Positions 43,000 through 52,839 of a stretch of DNA of 64,000 nucleotides are shown piece after piece. The stretch's first letter is position 1; each line of letters starts with the position of its first letter. The stretch comes from Eulemur rufifrons. Lineage: Eukaryota; Chordata; Mammalia; Primates; Lemuridae. The notes below the pieces were generated by a model. The model ran no database searches, had not been told where the DNA came from, and saw nothing but the letters and a program-made list of their open reading frames with translations. Where the stretch lies: contig NC_090989.1 in NCBI RefSeq assembly GCF_041146395.1, forward strand, positions 122,325,501 through 122,389,500. Direction: 5' to 3'. The position numbers were made by a program, and so were the translations under genes.

Positions 43000-43474
43000 C
43001 AGTGGTTCTTAAATATCTTAGCCTCATGACTTCTTAGTACTCTTAAAATTTATTAAGGACTTCTCAAGGAGCCTTTGTTTATGTGGGTTATATCTACTGA
43101 TATTTACTGTATTAAAAGTAAAAGCTAAGAAACAAAAAATATTAATTAACAATAAGAAACTCATTACGTATTAACAAATAACATTTGTAATGAAAAATAA
43201 CTATGTTTTGTATATAAACAACTAGTGAGAAGGGTGGCGTTCTTTTGTATTTTTATAAATCTCTTTAATGTCTGGCTTATGAAACACAGCTGGCTCTCAT
43301 ATCAGTTTCTGCATTCACTCTCTTGATATACATTGTTTTGGTTTGAGTATAGTATATACAAAAAAAAATCTGGCTCTATAAAGATGTGTAGGTGGAATAA
43401 AAGGGCCTCACAGATTTCTCAAAAAGGTCTCAGGGATCCCTAGGGGTTCTTGGACCACACTATGAGAACTGCTG
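43000..43474 (+). mobile_element. hAT-Charlie non-autonomous element, 475 bp, nested in L2
   Basis: Terminal repeats CAGTGGTTCTTAAATATC and ACACTATGAGAACTGCTG are inverted. The interior keeps AGCCTTTGTTTATGTGGGTT, ATATCTACTGATATTTACTG, AACAACTAGTGAGAAGGGTG, CTCTTTAATGTCTGGCTTAT and TCATATCAGTTTCTGCATTC, resembling an internally deleted Charlie1-type element. Flanks TTCTAGGT and CTTTTGGT agree at 5 of 8 positions, a decayed 8-bp target duplication. There is no transposase. Confidence 0.85.
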
Positions 43475-43960
43475 CTTTTGGTAATGCAAAAGCCATTATA
43501 AGATTATCAGCAGATGACAGGCAGCTAATTCTGAAGTAATGTGAGGATGAACTAGATAGAAGGAGGCAGCCTGAGAATAGGACGGCAAGCAGGGAGACTA
43601 TTAAAATGGTCCAGGAAGACCAAGAACACAGGGAGCCCTTCTCTAAAGAGGAGACATTGGGGATGCAGACACGTATGGATTCACATGTCAGAGTCAATGG
43701 GAGCTGGTATCCAAATGTATCCAGCCTAGGGCAGACAGCAAGCCAAGGGTGACTTCAGGTATTTCAGGTTGGAAAATCTGGGTGGACAGTGATGATACAA
43801 AGGTACAGATATAAGCACAGGAAAGACCATTTATGGTGTTAGCTGGCCAAAGATGAAAGGAATGAGCCAGAAAGAGAAAGGATGGATGTGAAGATTCCAG
43901 ACCCATGGCACAGAGAGAGCCAGACAAACAGGCTCTGGGAAGCTCACTTTTTTATACTGC
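43475..43960 (-). mobile_element. L2 LINE, second part of the hAT-split copy
   Basis: GAAGGAGGCAGCCTGAGAAT, AGCAGGGAGACTATTAAAAT, GGTCCAGGAAGACCAAGAAC, CAAGGGTGACTTCAGGTATT, AAATCTGGGTGGACAGTGAT follow the antisense L2 interior. Minus-strand frames of 77-85 codons here are LINE debris. Confidence 0.6.
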
Positions 43961-43991
43961 TGTATTCAATGCTATTTTAAAATGATAACAA

Positions 43992-44343
43992 GGCCGGGCG
44001 TGGTGGCTCACGCCTGTAATCCTAGCACTCTGGGAGGCTGAGGCCAGTGGATTGTTTGAGCTCGGGAGTTCGACACCAGCCTGAGCAAGAGTGAGACCCC
44101 ATCTCTACTAAAAATAGAAAGAAATGATCTGGACAGCTAAAAAATATACAGAAGAAATTACCCAGGCATGGTGGTGCACACCTGTAGTCCCAGCTACTTG
44201 GGACACTGAGGCAGGAGGATCGCTTGAGCCCAGGAGTTTGAGGTTGCTGTGAGCTAGGCTGACACCATGGCACTCTAGCCAGGGCAACAGAGCGAGACTC
44301 TGTCTTAAAAAAAAAAAAAAAAAAAGATAAAATAAAATAAAAT
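43992..44343 (+). mobile_element. Lemur-type Alu with perfect 13-bp target duplication
   Basis: GGCCGGGCGTGGTGGCTCAC, GTAATCCTAGCACTCTGGGA, the linker AAAATAGAAAGAAATGATCT with AGCTAAAAAATATACAGAAG, and GAGGTTGCTGTGAGCTAGGC identify the lemur-type form. The tail is A19 followed by several AAAAT units. AAAATGATAACAA flanks it at 43979-43991 and 44344-44356. Confidence 0.97.
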
Positions 44344-44356
44344 AAAATGATAACAA

Positions 44357-45440
44357 AATAGTGTTTGCATTAAGACAGTAAAACTAATCTCTTTAAAAAT
44401 GCAAATACCCCCAAGATTTAAGGAGGGAGAAGCTCCTTAATTCACAGACCACAGTAGGACAACTGGCCTGGGAAGGTAGCATGGTGGGGGACTTTGGGTC
44501 TAATGTGGGATAAGGATAATCATGGAGGAAAAAGGGAAAATATTAATCCCTGTGGGATATATCACTACATGGATATTTCTAGTTTAAGAAGTAGCTGGAT
44601 AGAAGAATAAAGTCACTGGGTAGCTGGTGGGCAAGAAGGGCTACTTAAGAGTTGAAGAGGCGCCAAAGACAATTTTCTCACTTCAAAGTATTTTCAAGGG
44701 CTCTGCTTAGTTTTAGAGATCACATGAGAGGCAGATCACTGCGTCAAAAAACAGGTTCCAAGAGAAAATGAACTCTACTCCTAACTAGCTTCTTATTACT
44801 CCTGGAAAAGTCCAGAGAGGAAGGTGGTAGGGACTTGGAGTGTGTGTATGTGTGTGTGCACGTGTGCTTACTTCAAAGCTAAGACTGAGACCTGATCTCC
44901 ATGCCCCAGTAAAGATGGTAGAACAAGAGATATAGTTCCCCTTCTATATCCTAGAGGCCCAAATCCACACCCGGAGCTCTCTTTCTCCTCCTCCTCTGCC
45001 TAAGATATGGACCTGTGGGAAGTTCTCTGAATTGAGCAAAGGGTTACTTTGTGTGGTCAGCACAGACCAGAATATGCAGAGGACACATGAGTGAGCAAGA
45101 AGGATATACTAGAAATAATACAGAGCATGATTTAAGAAATTCACATGCCTGGGGGTATAGCAAACTCGTAAGTTGCTAAACATAATCACTTCTTAAATCA
45201 AGCAACTCTGATTTGAATAGATATTGGTATATAAAAACTTCATATTCTAATAAGATCTTAATAACATCTTAGTCTTAACAATGAAGTAACACGATTTCCC
45301 AGTAGATAGCACCTGGCTAAAGGCCACATCTGCTAACTCAGACTCATGCCTCCCCAGTAGTGTCATGTTCTTAAGGATTTGTGATGATGTTCCTTACTTT
45401 CCATTATTAAATGTTTTTCTAAAAAATTGTGGTGTGGCTT
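44357..45440. other. Unassigned stretch with a TG tract
   Basis: Unique-looking. It includes a GTGTGTGTATGTGTGTGTG tract at about 44841-44872. Confidence 0.4.
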
Positions 45441-45444
45441 GGGA

Positions 45445-45597
45445 AAGGCAGCCTTGATCATGTTGATTCTCTCCTCTGTAGAATGGGGTCAATAATAATT
45501 AATGTCTTACTTGCCTTAAGAAAGTTGTAAGGATCAAATTATGGGAAAATACTTTGCAAACCAGAAGGTCCTACACAAATGTTAGTTACAGTAGAGC
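45445..45597 (+). mobile_element. MIR SINE 3' half
   Basis: GATTCTCTCCTCTGTAGAAT, GGGGTCAATAATAATTAATG, AAGTTGTAAGGATCAAATTA, AAAATACTTTGCAAACCAGA in sense MIR order. Confidence 0.75.
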
Positions 45598-45704
45598 TCC
45601 AGGTTAGGTTGTACTCGTCCCTTCCAGACAGGAAGGCCAATAAGGGAACTGGCATCCATGGTAGGTTTTCTATTTGCGTGCTATCTCCCTCGAGACCACC
45701 TTAG

Positions 45705-45840
45705 AAGGGGGGTGGTCACATCCCATTTTACATGTAGGGCTCACTGAGATTAAGTAATTTGCCTAAGGCAAGCCACTTATAAAATGGTAAAACTAGGGTT
45801 TGAACTGGTCTGCTGTCTCAAAAAACCAGGTATTTTAATT
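45705..45840 (-). mobile_element. MIR SINE fragment
   Basis: CATCCCATTTTACATGTAGG, GAGATTAAGTAATTTGCCTA, AGGCAAGCCACTTATAAAAT, AACTAGGGTTTGAACTGG in antisense MIR order, 110 bp from an oppositely oriented MIR. Confidence 0.75.
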
Positions 45841-46107
45841 GTGAGGTGGAAGGGGCGATGGTGGAGGTGACAGCTACATGCAGGCTGGAGCAGCCAGGCG
45901 GCTAACGTGGGCATGAGGGAAGTAGTCTGTGCCAGTGCCCGTGCCAGAAGGGTGAGGCTGAGTTTTTTTTTTTTTTTAGTCTCACTTAACATCACTAGCA
46001 GGATGAAAACTCTACTAATCACGGGTTAGAGCCACCTCTGTCTATCCCTAAGGACAGCAGAGGGCCCACATTGCTCATTTTTCCTGTGTGCTGAGGGCAC
46101 CATGGGA

Positions 46108-46345
46108 GGACGAAGAAGAAGGTATGTACACAGGAGTTAGAGAGACCTGGGTGCAAATTGCAGCTCCATCACTCACTGCCTGAGCACCCTGGGCCAGTCC
46201 TTACTTATTCGTCTGTGACACTTTTTCATCTTGAAGCATCTTGAAGCCTCTAGAATGAATGAGATGATGCAGGTAAGCTTTAAGCAAATGCCTGTGAACA
46301 CACTAGGCACTCAAGAGGGAGTTGCTTTTATGATGATCATGACAA
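46108..46345 (+). mobile_element. MIR SINE, near full length
   Basis: ACAGGAGTTAGAGAGACCTG, GGTGCAAATTGCAGCTCCAT, CACTGCCTGAGCACCCTGGG, GAATGAGATGATGCAGGTAA and ACACTAGGCACTCAAGAGG. A 10-bp tandem ATCTTGAAGC duplication lies near 46230-46249. Confidence 0.8.
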
Positions 46346-46380
46346 CTTGTGAACAGGCTAATGTCCCCTAGTAATTAAGT

Positions 46381-46402
46381 TTTTTTTTTTTTTTTTTTTT
46401 TT
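46381..46402 (+). repeat. Poly(T) run
   Basis: Twenty-two consecutive T, directly before an LTR. It may be the reversed tail of an otherwise lost retroelement. Confidence 0.9.
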
Positions 46403-46404
46403 AA

Positions 46405-46880
46405 ACAAATACTCTGTGGTAGACTTAAGATAACTACAAAATGTTACTACTCTTCCTTTTGAGAGGTGCAGCCTAATGACTCTTCTCTTGAATTATGGTT
46501 GGTCCTAGTGACTTCCCTGGACAGAATAATGTGGCTTATGTATTGTTCTGGGATGTCAAAGTTTACTTCATAAAAAGGTTTATAAATTTTGCCTTGGCAT
46601 CATAGTGGTGAGCTGCCACGTAAGAAGTCTGACTACCTTGAGGCCACCGTGCTATGAGGAAGCCTAAACTTGCCATGTGAGAAGGCTTCAGGGAGAAAGA
46701 GATGCTTGGCCAGACCCAGCTATTGGAGTCATTCCAGCCCAGATCCCAAACAATATGCAGCAGGGACAGTAGTCTCTGCCAAACCTCGCTCCAAGTGCAA
46801 ATTCATGAGCAAAATAAATAACTGTTTTTGCTTTAAGCCACAAAATTTGGAGTAGTTTTTATGTAACAATGTATAACCAG
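46405..46880 (+). mobile_element. Solo LTR, ERVL-MaLR (MLT1-type)
   Basis: ATGGTTGGTCCTAGTGACTT, CCTGGACAGAATAATGTGGC, CACGTAAGAAGTCTGACTAC, CTTGAGGCCACCGTGCTATG, AGGAAGCCTAAACTTGCCAT, AATAAATAACTGTTTTTGCT and TTAAGCCACAAAATTTGGAG form a sense LTR. AATAAA is retained near the 3' end. No internal region flanks it. Confidence 0.75.
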
Positions 46881-46884
46881 AATA

Positions 46885-47510
46885 CTCAATCATATTTTTT
46901 TCCTAAATTAAAAATATTAGTTTACTGAGTTACATAAAATAACATTTTAAGTTTGTGTTGACTCTAGTTCTCATATCTATTTTAGATATGGCAAAACCAT
47001 TTTGTTTGTGGACAATGTGCATATAGGCATAACTTAATAACTAGCTGACCGATGACATATATGAACCATTATGTGTGTATGCCAATAATTTGAGTAGTTT
47101 GGTGAGGGCCACTACTTATCTCCTAACCAGCAGGAAACTACCTACTCTGGCTATCTGCATTTCCCAGCAAGATTTGCAAACAACAAGATGCTGAGAAACA
47201 GTTGATTTCTGTAGCTATCCAGATGATGTTTGAAACCCCTTCAGCCTTCATAGTTGCTCAACTTAGGAACACAGACCTTGTCATAGCATACTTGTCTCTG
47301 AAACATAGGAAAATTTACCTGATTTCTTTATAACAACATATTATATATTAATAACCTTAAAATATGCAAACTTCGGAGCAATCAGTATAGGTAAATTCAA
47401 TAAATATTTCGCTGCCTCCTAAATCTACTATGCTCTTTCCTTTCCTATTTCTCCTGCTGCAAAGCCTGCCTCCCCTTCTCTGAGGGCTCTGTGTGCATGT
47501 GTGTGTATAA
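46885..47510. other. Unassigned stretch
   Basis: AT-rich; nothing recognised. Confidence 0.35.
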
Positions 47511-47514
47511 AATC

Positions 47515-47645
47515 CTATTTATCCTTTAAATGTCTCCTCTCCCATCAAGTCAGAGTTAATCATTCCTTGATGACATTGCTTCTTCAATCTGTAAAGCCTT
47601 TTCTTTAACAAAAAAGCTTACCATTAAAAAAAAAAAAAAAAAAAA
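47515..47645 (+). mobile_element. L2-like fragment followed by an A-run
   Basis: TATTTATCCTTTAAATGTCT, CCTCTCCCATCAAGTCAGAG and TCCTTGATGACATTG loosely match the L2 3' region. An A-run of about 20 lies at 47626-47645. Confidence 0.45.
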
Positions 47646-48129
47646 GCAACAAACCCACAGTCCCATAGAACACATGGAGAAAGAACATGAGAGAGTCCCC
47701 ATAACTCTTGGCGACTTTCCACCAGGCTGAAACAGGCTGACGTGATATGTGTTTCAGGGATTAGAATTCAGCAGAAGAAATGAGTCAATTAAAACACCCA
47801 GCCAGAATGCTGTCTTTAGATAAAGTGCTTTGCACTGGGGGTACACCATAAACTGAATTACTAAATTCTAAGGGCTGACTGGTGATTTGCATCTCAATCT
47901 CTTCTTATTTTATTCATTTTATTTTCTCAGCAAAAGCTAACAAGGAGCCACTCAGTCTAGGAAAGACAGGTACTTCATTTAGCTCAGCAAGAACTAGACA
48001 ATGAACTCCCAGTTTTCTAACCCAATGATTTTGATTTGACCTGGAGTGGGCAATGCCTTTTGTCCCAGGTGGGCCAATCAGAACATCAAACCCACCAACT
48101 GGTATTGTTTTTTTACATTCCTTCAGTAG

Positions 48130-48460
48130 CAATGCTAATCCCAAAGGATGTACAGTCACTAAATGGCAACTGGTGCTTTGTGGCAAAATCTCCAAAATGC
48201 AAGGGCAACATGCAGAAAGTTATAATTGAACACTCTTTATTTAACCACAAAACCAAGTAGTCCCATTTTCACCACTCATTATTTGAGAGCCATGCATAAC
48301 ATTTCAAGCCAAAGGCTGCACAGTCACTGAATGGTAGCAGGTTCTGTGATAAAATCCAGAAAAACAACCTACCACTTCCTCCCCACGAGAAACCTATAGG
48401 TTATATTCGACCACAAAACCAAGGGCAATCATGTTTTTAACACTCATTCTCAAATTAACT
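48130..48460 (+). repeat. Tandem duplication, two units of about 167 bp
   Basis: Unit 1 (about 48130-48290) and unit 2 (about 48298-48460) share CCAAAGG(A/C)TG(T/C)ACAGTCACT, AATGG, AAAATC(T/C)...AAAA, ACCACAAAACCAAG and ACTCATT in register. CAGTCACT recurs at 48153 and 48321 (offset 168), ACCACAAAACC at 48244 and 48410 (offset 166). Divergence is substantial, so it is old. No repeat family was recognised. Confidence 0.85.
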
Positions 48461-48464
48461 GCAC

Positions 48465-49180
48465 TTAACATGTCAATTTGTAATTATTATAATGGAGTCT
48501 GTGTTACAACTGATATCCAAGGCAATAGAATGACTTAATGCTTGACACGTCACCTAGATGAAGCAGGAGAATTCACTGACCTTCCTCATTGACCCAACCC
48601 TGGTCTTCCTCCTAAAAGTGTGTAAGTTTCTGACACCCAGCAAACAATAACTTTGGTATATTTTAGGCAAAAAGATATGCAGTTTAAACTTACTTAACAG
48701 TTGGCAATAGAGGGCCTGTAAACTTCTCTTCATGGTATCATCTGGTCCTGCTTATCCTCCAGTTTATTCATGATTCTGTCTAGGAAATTGGGAGAAGAAA
48801 ATTGTTACGTCTGAGGAACATAATTTAATAACCAGAAAGAACTCCACTCAACATGATCCTGGCAGTAAAACCTAAACTATCTGAACTTTTAAGAGAAAAA
48901 ATCTTGGAATGGATATACGACAGTTTAATTTACAATGGTCTACATTATAAAATCACCAATTAATCAACTGGTCAAATCCTGAAACTATACACCCCAGTGA
49001 AGGAAACTCATATGGGAAGCTGGAAAGTGAGAAACAGGATTCAGAACTTTTGAGGCCTTCTCCTGAATCTCTCCTGAATCTCTAGTCTTAGAAGGAGAAT
49101 TAAAAAATTTCTAATCTCATTTCTGCTAAGGTGCTCACAAACAAAACAAAAAGTAGAAAGCTTGAAATTATACTATTTTA
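48465..49180. other. Unassigned stretch
   Basis: No repeat family recognised. A short tandem CTCCTGAATCT occurs at about 49060-49082. Confidence 0.35.
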
Positions 49181-49184
49181 AATA

Positions 49185-49720
49185 ACTTTTCTATTATTTT
49201 TTAATTAGAAGGATACTTCCACTATGGAATATTTGAAAATATACAGAAAATATAGCTAAGAATAAACTAGAAAACACATATTACTGTTATTCTACCAATA
49301 AGAGGTGATTATTGCTCACATTTTGGAGTACCTCTCTAGCCTTTTGAATGTGCACTTATATTGATATGTTTCATTTTATGGACTATACATTTTAATTTTT
49401 CTCCTTGGCAGCAGAAACATCTGAGTTGTTATTATTACTTTACTAATTTATTTTAAATAATAGCATTTATTTATTAAAATAATATAATAATTTATTTATA
49501 ATCATATAACAATTAATATAATCATAAATAATATAAATATATTAATTTATAATTTATTAAAATACTATAATGTGAATAATAGTATTTATTTAAATAGTAT
49601 TTCTTTAAGATAAATTCCTAGAAATGGAAACAAAAGGACACAGTTTAAGGCTTATTAAATAAATACATTGCCAAATTGCTCTCCATCAATACTGTATATT
49701 AGAATAACCATTAGACTGCA
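49185..49720 (+). mobile_element. Old mammalian L1 (L1M/L1ME) 3' UTR
   Basis: AATATACAGAAAATATAGCT, GTTATTCTACCAATAAGAGG, GAGTACCTCTCTAGCC, AAGATAAATTCCTAGAAATG, GAAACAAAAGGACACAGTTT and ATTGCCAAATTGCTCTCCAT match the ancient L1 3' UTR in order. An AT-rich expansion interrupts it. Confidence 0.65.
49435..49610 (+). repeat. AT-rich low-complexity tract
   Basis: About 175 bp that is nearly all A and T, with TTATTTATTAAAATAATAT-like imperfect repeats. Confidence 0.9.
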
Positions 49721-49921
49721 AACTACCCAATGAGGGAAATTTTTAATTTCTTCTCCTCTTTGCCAAGCAAATAGGCAAAATTCTATCCCATTGATTTAAT
49801 TTGAATTTTTCATGTTTATTAGTCATTTGTCTTTAAAAAAAATTTAATTCATATTCTTTAACCACTATCTACTGGCATGCCAGTTTTTCTCATGACACCC
49901 CAAGTGGAATTGCTTTATGTT

Positions 49922-50225
49922 AAAAAAAATTTTTATTGAGATATAATTCATATACAAAAATTCAGTCTTTCATGTGTACAATTCAGCAGTTGGTAATATA
50001 TTCAAAAGTTGTCCAACCATCACTACTACCTAATTCCAGAACATGTTCACTATCAGTCACTCCCCATTTCCCCCTCCCCCTAGACCCTGGCAACCACTAA
50101 TCTATTGTCTGTCTCTATGGATTTTCCTTTTCTCGACAGATTATATAAACAGAATCACACAATATGTAGTCTTTTGTGTATGGCTCTTTCACTCAGCATA
50201 ATGTTTTTAAAGCTATAATCTATGT
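49922..50225 (+). mobile_element. L1 (L1MB/L1MC-type) 3' UTR
   Basis: TTTTTATTGAGATATAATTC, ATGTGTACAATTCAGCAGTT, TTGTCCAACCATCACTACTA, CCCTAGACCCTGGCAACCAC, AACAGAATCACACAATATGT and TTTCACTCAGCATAATGTTT form a well-known L1 3' UTR block. Confidence 0.8.
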
Positions 50226-50265
50226 TGTATAACATGCTAGGGTTTTTATTTTTCTTGTTTTTTAA

Positions 50266-50287
50266 AGAGCCTCTCTCTCTCTCTCCT
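50266..50287 (+). repeat. (CT)n microsatellite
   Basis: CCTCTCTCTCTCTCTCC, about eight dinucleotide units. Confidence 0.85.
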
Positions 50288-50289
50288 CC

Positions 50290-50650
50290 CCTCATCATGG
50301 TTAGAAAGGCCTTCCTTAGTCCAAGATTATGTAAGTACTTGCCCATATTTTCTTCTGGTATTTTTTATTTATTATGTTCTAAACATTTTTACATTCTTAG
50401 AGCTGTTTCTGGACTTAGTGTTATGTTTTTTTTTTTTTCCATTTGCTCATTCTTCCACTAGAACAATAAGTGTTTAAATCCTTGGTAGAGTTAGTCCTTT
50501 ATTATTACTCTTCTCTTTAAGATTTGTCTTTTTCTTTGAACTTAATTTTTTTTCTCCCAAATTAACTATGATCATTTTATTAAATTCCAGAAAAAATATC
50601 ATTAGGATTATAGTCAGAATTGTCGGCTATTTGCTTTATTTATTTGGGAG
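50290..50650 (-). mobile_element. Old L1 ORF2 antisense fragment
   Basis: AAGATTATGTAAGTACTTGC, CCATATTTTCTTCTGGTATT, CTTGGTAGAGTTAGTCCTTT and AAATTCCAGAAAAAATATCA correspond loosely to antisense ORF2. Heavily diverged. Confidence 0.5.
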
Positions 50651-50654
50651 AAAT

Positions 50655-51675
50655 GTGATCTCATCAAAATCTAAATGTGATAAAAAAATTTAAAAATCCA
50701 AATATGGTAAGGAAGAAAATAAATATTTTAAAACTTGTTGCTCTGGAAATCAGAAGAATATTTTTGAGGACCTGGAAGAGCTCTTTTTTGGGGAAGGATG
50801 TGAAATAGCTCAATGACTTTGGTTAAGCAAATTACCCGCTCCCCACCCTGTGTGATTTGTATCAGTAAGAAAGAGAAAAAGATAGCTAAATTGCTTTTCA
50901 TTATACAGGAGGTTTGAGTTTCCAAAGTCTAGGGCTAGGAAAAAGGAGATAAAGGTTCTAGGAATTGGAAAGGCTGAGGAGATGATAAGAGATATTGAGA
51001 GATAGGAAAAGAAAGAGACAATTCTAAAAGATGGCAGCAGGTGGGACCTAAGATTAAAGGATAAAGTGAGGAATTCCCCACAGGGGATGCCCCATGAAGT
51101 TTAAGATGTCTAATATTTAACTTTTCATTGCTTCTTTTTTTATGCTGTTTGTATTCATATGCTACATCTGTATTCCTTCCCCTGACAATGCTTATCCACT
51201 ACTAGTATTGTCAAATCTCAGTAAAATTCTGGCACCATATAGACTTGTATTGGTGGCACTTGACAGGGACAAAGAGAATACACTATGCCCCAAGCCAAGG
51301 GTGATGCAGGAAACAGGCAGAGGCAGCAGCCCCAGGAGCCATAAGCAATGGTTAGTGAGCATCTATGGAGTGTTTTGGACGTGGTAAGCAATCAATAAAT
51401 GTTTCTTAAATAAACAATGAATGAATTAATGAATGATCAAGTAACAGGAAAACAGAGAAAGAGTTGTGGTTTATAATAATCCAGGGGAACATAATCCCCT
51501 CAATCATCTCTGGAAATGCTTAGGGATTTTTGCAAAAGGGATAAACTTCCCCCCATAATACATGGAATAGAGCCATTTTATTCAGCTATCAAGAAACAAC
51601 TGATCCTATAAATCTGGGAGAGTTGGGATCATTTGGGTTACACAGGGATATCCCAGCTAGAAGCAACACATGGCT
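50655..51675. other. Unassigned stretch between two antisense L1 pieces
   Basis: About 1 kb, partly purine-rich (50935-51040). A weak L2-like tail (AAGCAATCAATAAATGTTTC, followed by GAATGAATTAATGAATGA) lies near 51385-51440. It separates two antisense L1 fragments that may belong to one element. Confidence 0.4.
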
Positions 51676-51679
51676 GACT

Positions 51680-51935
51680 ATTCAAAATTAATCTTTATTT
51701 AGGTCTTTTTGTGGAGTTTTGTAGTGTTTTTCCTTCATGTAAGTTCTACAGTCTTGTCAAATTAATTTCTAGGAATTTTATATTTATTTTTTGTCACTGT
51801 GATAGAATTTCTGTTTCCATTATAATTTCTAATTGCCTCTATCTGAAAATGACTGAGTTTTGTATATTAATTTTGTGACCTAACTGAACTCACTTACTGT
51901 TCTAATGATGGTTTCTCAGCTGAGTCTCTTGGGTC
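51680..51935 (-). mobile_element. Old L1 ORF2 antisense fragment
   Basis: TTTTGTGGAGTTTTGTAGTG, AATTAATTTCTAGGAATTTT, TTTTGTATATTAATTTTGTG, ACCTAACTGAACTCACTTAC match antisense ORF2 near the reverse transcriptase C-terminal side. Confidence 0.65.
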
Positions 51936-52129
51936 AATTGTGCTGCTTTGGATAGATGGCAAGCCACAATTAGATTCCATCAAAAGCCTTTTTTACACCA
52001 TACAGTAGAAAACATTAATCGCATCAGTTTCGTCCCTCAGGGAATTTAGGAACGTGAAGGATTACAACTAATTTCTGGGATGAAATCCTAAGAAAGTACA
52101 GAGTTTTACAGCCAAAAGGATTGAGTAAA

Positions 52130-52559
52130 AGAAAAATGACACACCAGGATCAAAGCCCACCCCTGCAGAATCAACCAACAGGTCCACCACAGTAGTTCCA
52201 GGCTCTAGGCCTGACTCCATATACCCAGATACCAGAGCCACCACCTGCTGACCCAGGTACCATACCAGGCTGCCTGAAGACTCCAGCAGCAAACCTACCC
52301 ATGGACCATGCCAGATGGCCTCCCCAGAATCTGTGGACAGACTGACTAGTGAAGGGCTTTCCCAAACAAAGCCAGTCTGCAAAGACTGGAATAAGTCCAT
52401 ACTTCTCCAAATGCATAGGCATGAATGTATGGCCACAAGCATCAAAAACAATTGGAGAAACATCACACCACCAAAGGAACAAAATAAAGCAGTAGTAATC
52501 AACTTTAAAGAAATGGAGATTTATGAACTGCCTAACAAAGAATTCAAAATAATTATGTT
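52130..52559 (+). mobile_element. Old L1, ORF1-proximal part, before the nested L1
   Basis: Sense sequence through CAAAGGAACAAAATAAAGCA, CAACTTTAAAGAAATGGAGA and CTAACAAAGAATTCAAAATA, typical of the ORF1 coiled-coil region. The first 200 bp is assigned by continuity. Interrupted by the L1 insertion at 52560. Frames of 144 and 179 codons on the minus strand across this point are artefacts. Confidence 0.6.
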
Positions 52560-52825
52560 GATATCCAATTGGTATCATTCCCAAATGTGCATTTAGGTGA
52601 TGATCAGGGCGTTGCGCACCGTCTGGGGAAAGGTCACGCTTGAAGGTGCTGACTCGGGGAGGTGGGGGGTGGGGGGAGGGGATGGGTGTATACCTACATG
52701 ATGAGTGCAATGTGCACTGTCTGGGGAATGGGCACGCTTGGAGCTCTGACTCGGGGGGATAGGCGGTACATGGGCAACGTATGTAACCTGAACTTTTGTA
52801 CCCCCATAATAAGCTGAAATAAAAA
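52560..52825 (+). mobile_element. Lemur-type L1 insertion with 5' inversion, perfect 14-bp target duplication
   Basis: The first about 48 bp (GATATCCAATTGGTATCATT, CCCAAATGTGCATTTAGGTG, ATGATCAGG) is the reverse complement of the L1 segment at 24063-24110. The rest is sense 3' UTR with about two tandem units, ending AACTTTTGTACCCCCATAAT, AAGCTGAAATAAA, A-run. AAAATAATTATGTT flanks the insertion at 52546-52559 and 52826-52839. A 5' inversion is the hallmark of twin priming during target-primed reverse transcription. Confidence 0.95.
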
Positions 52826-52839
52826 AAAATAATTATGTT

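Noticed and set aside
52068..52710. 144- and 179-codon minus-strand frames
   Set aside because: They run antisense through an old L1 and the inserted L1 3' UTR, so they are junction artefacts.
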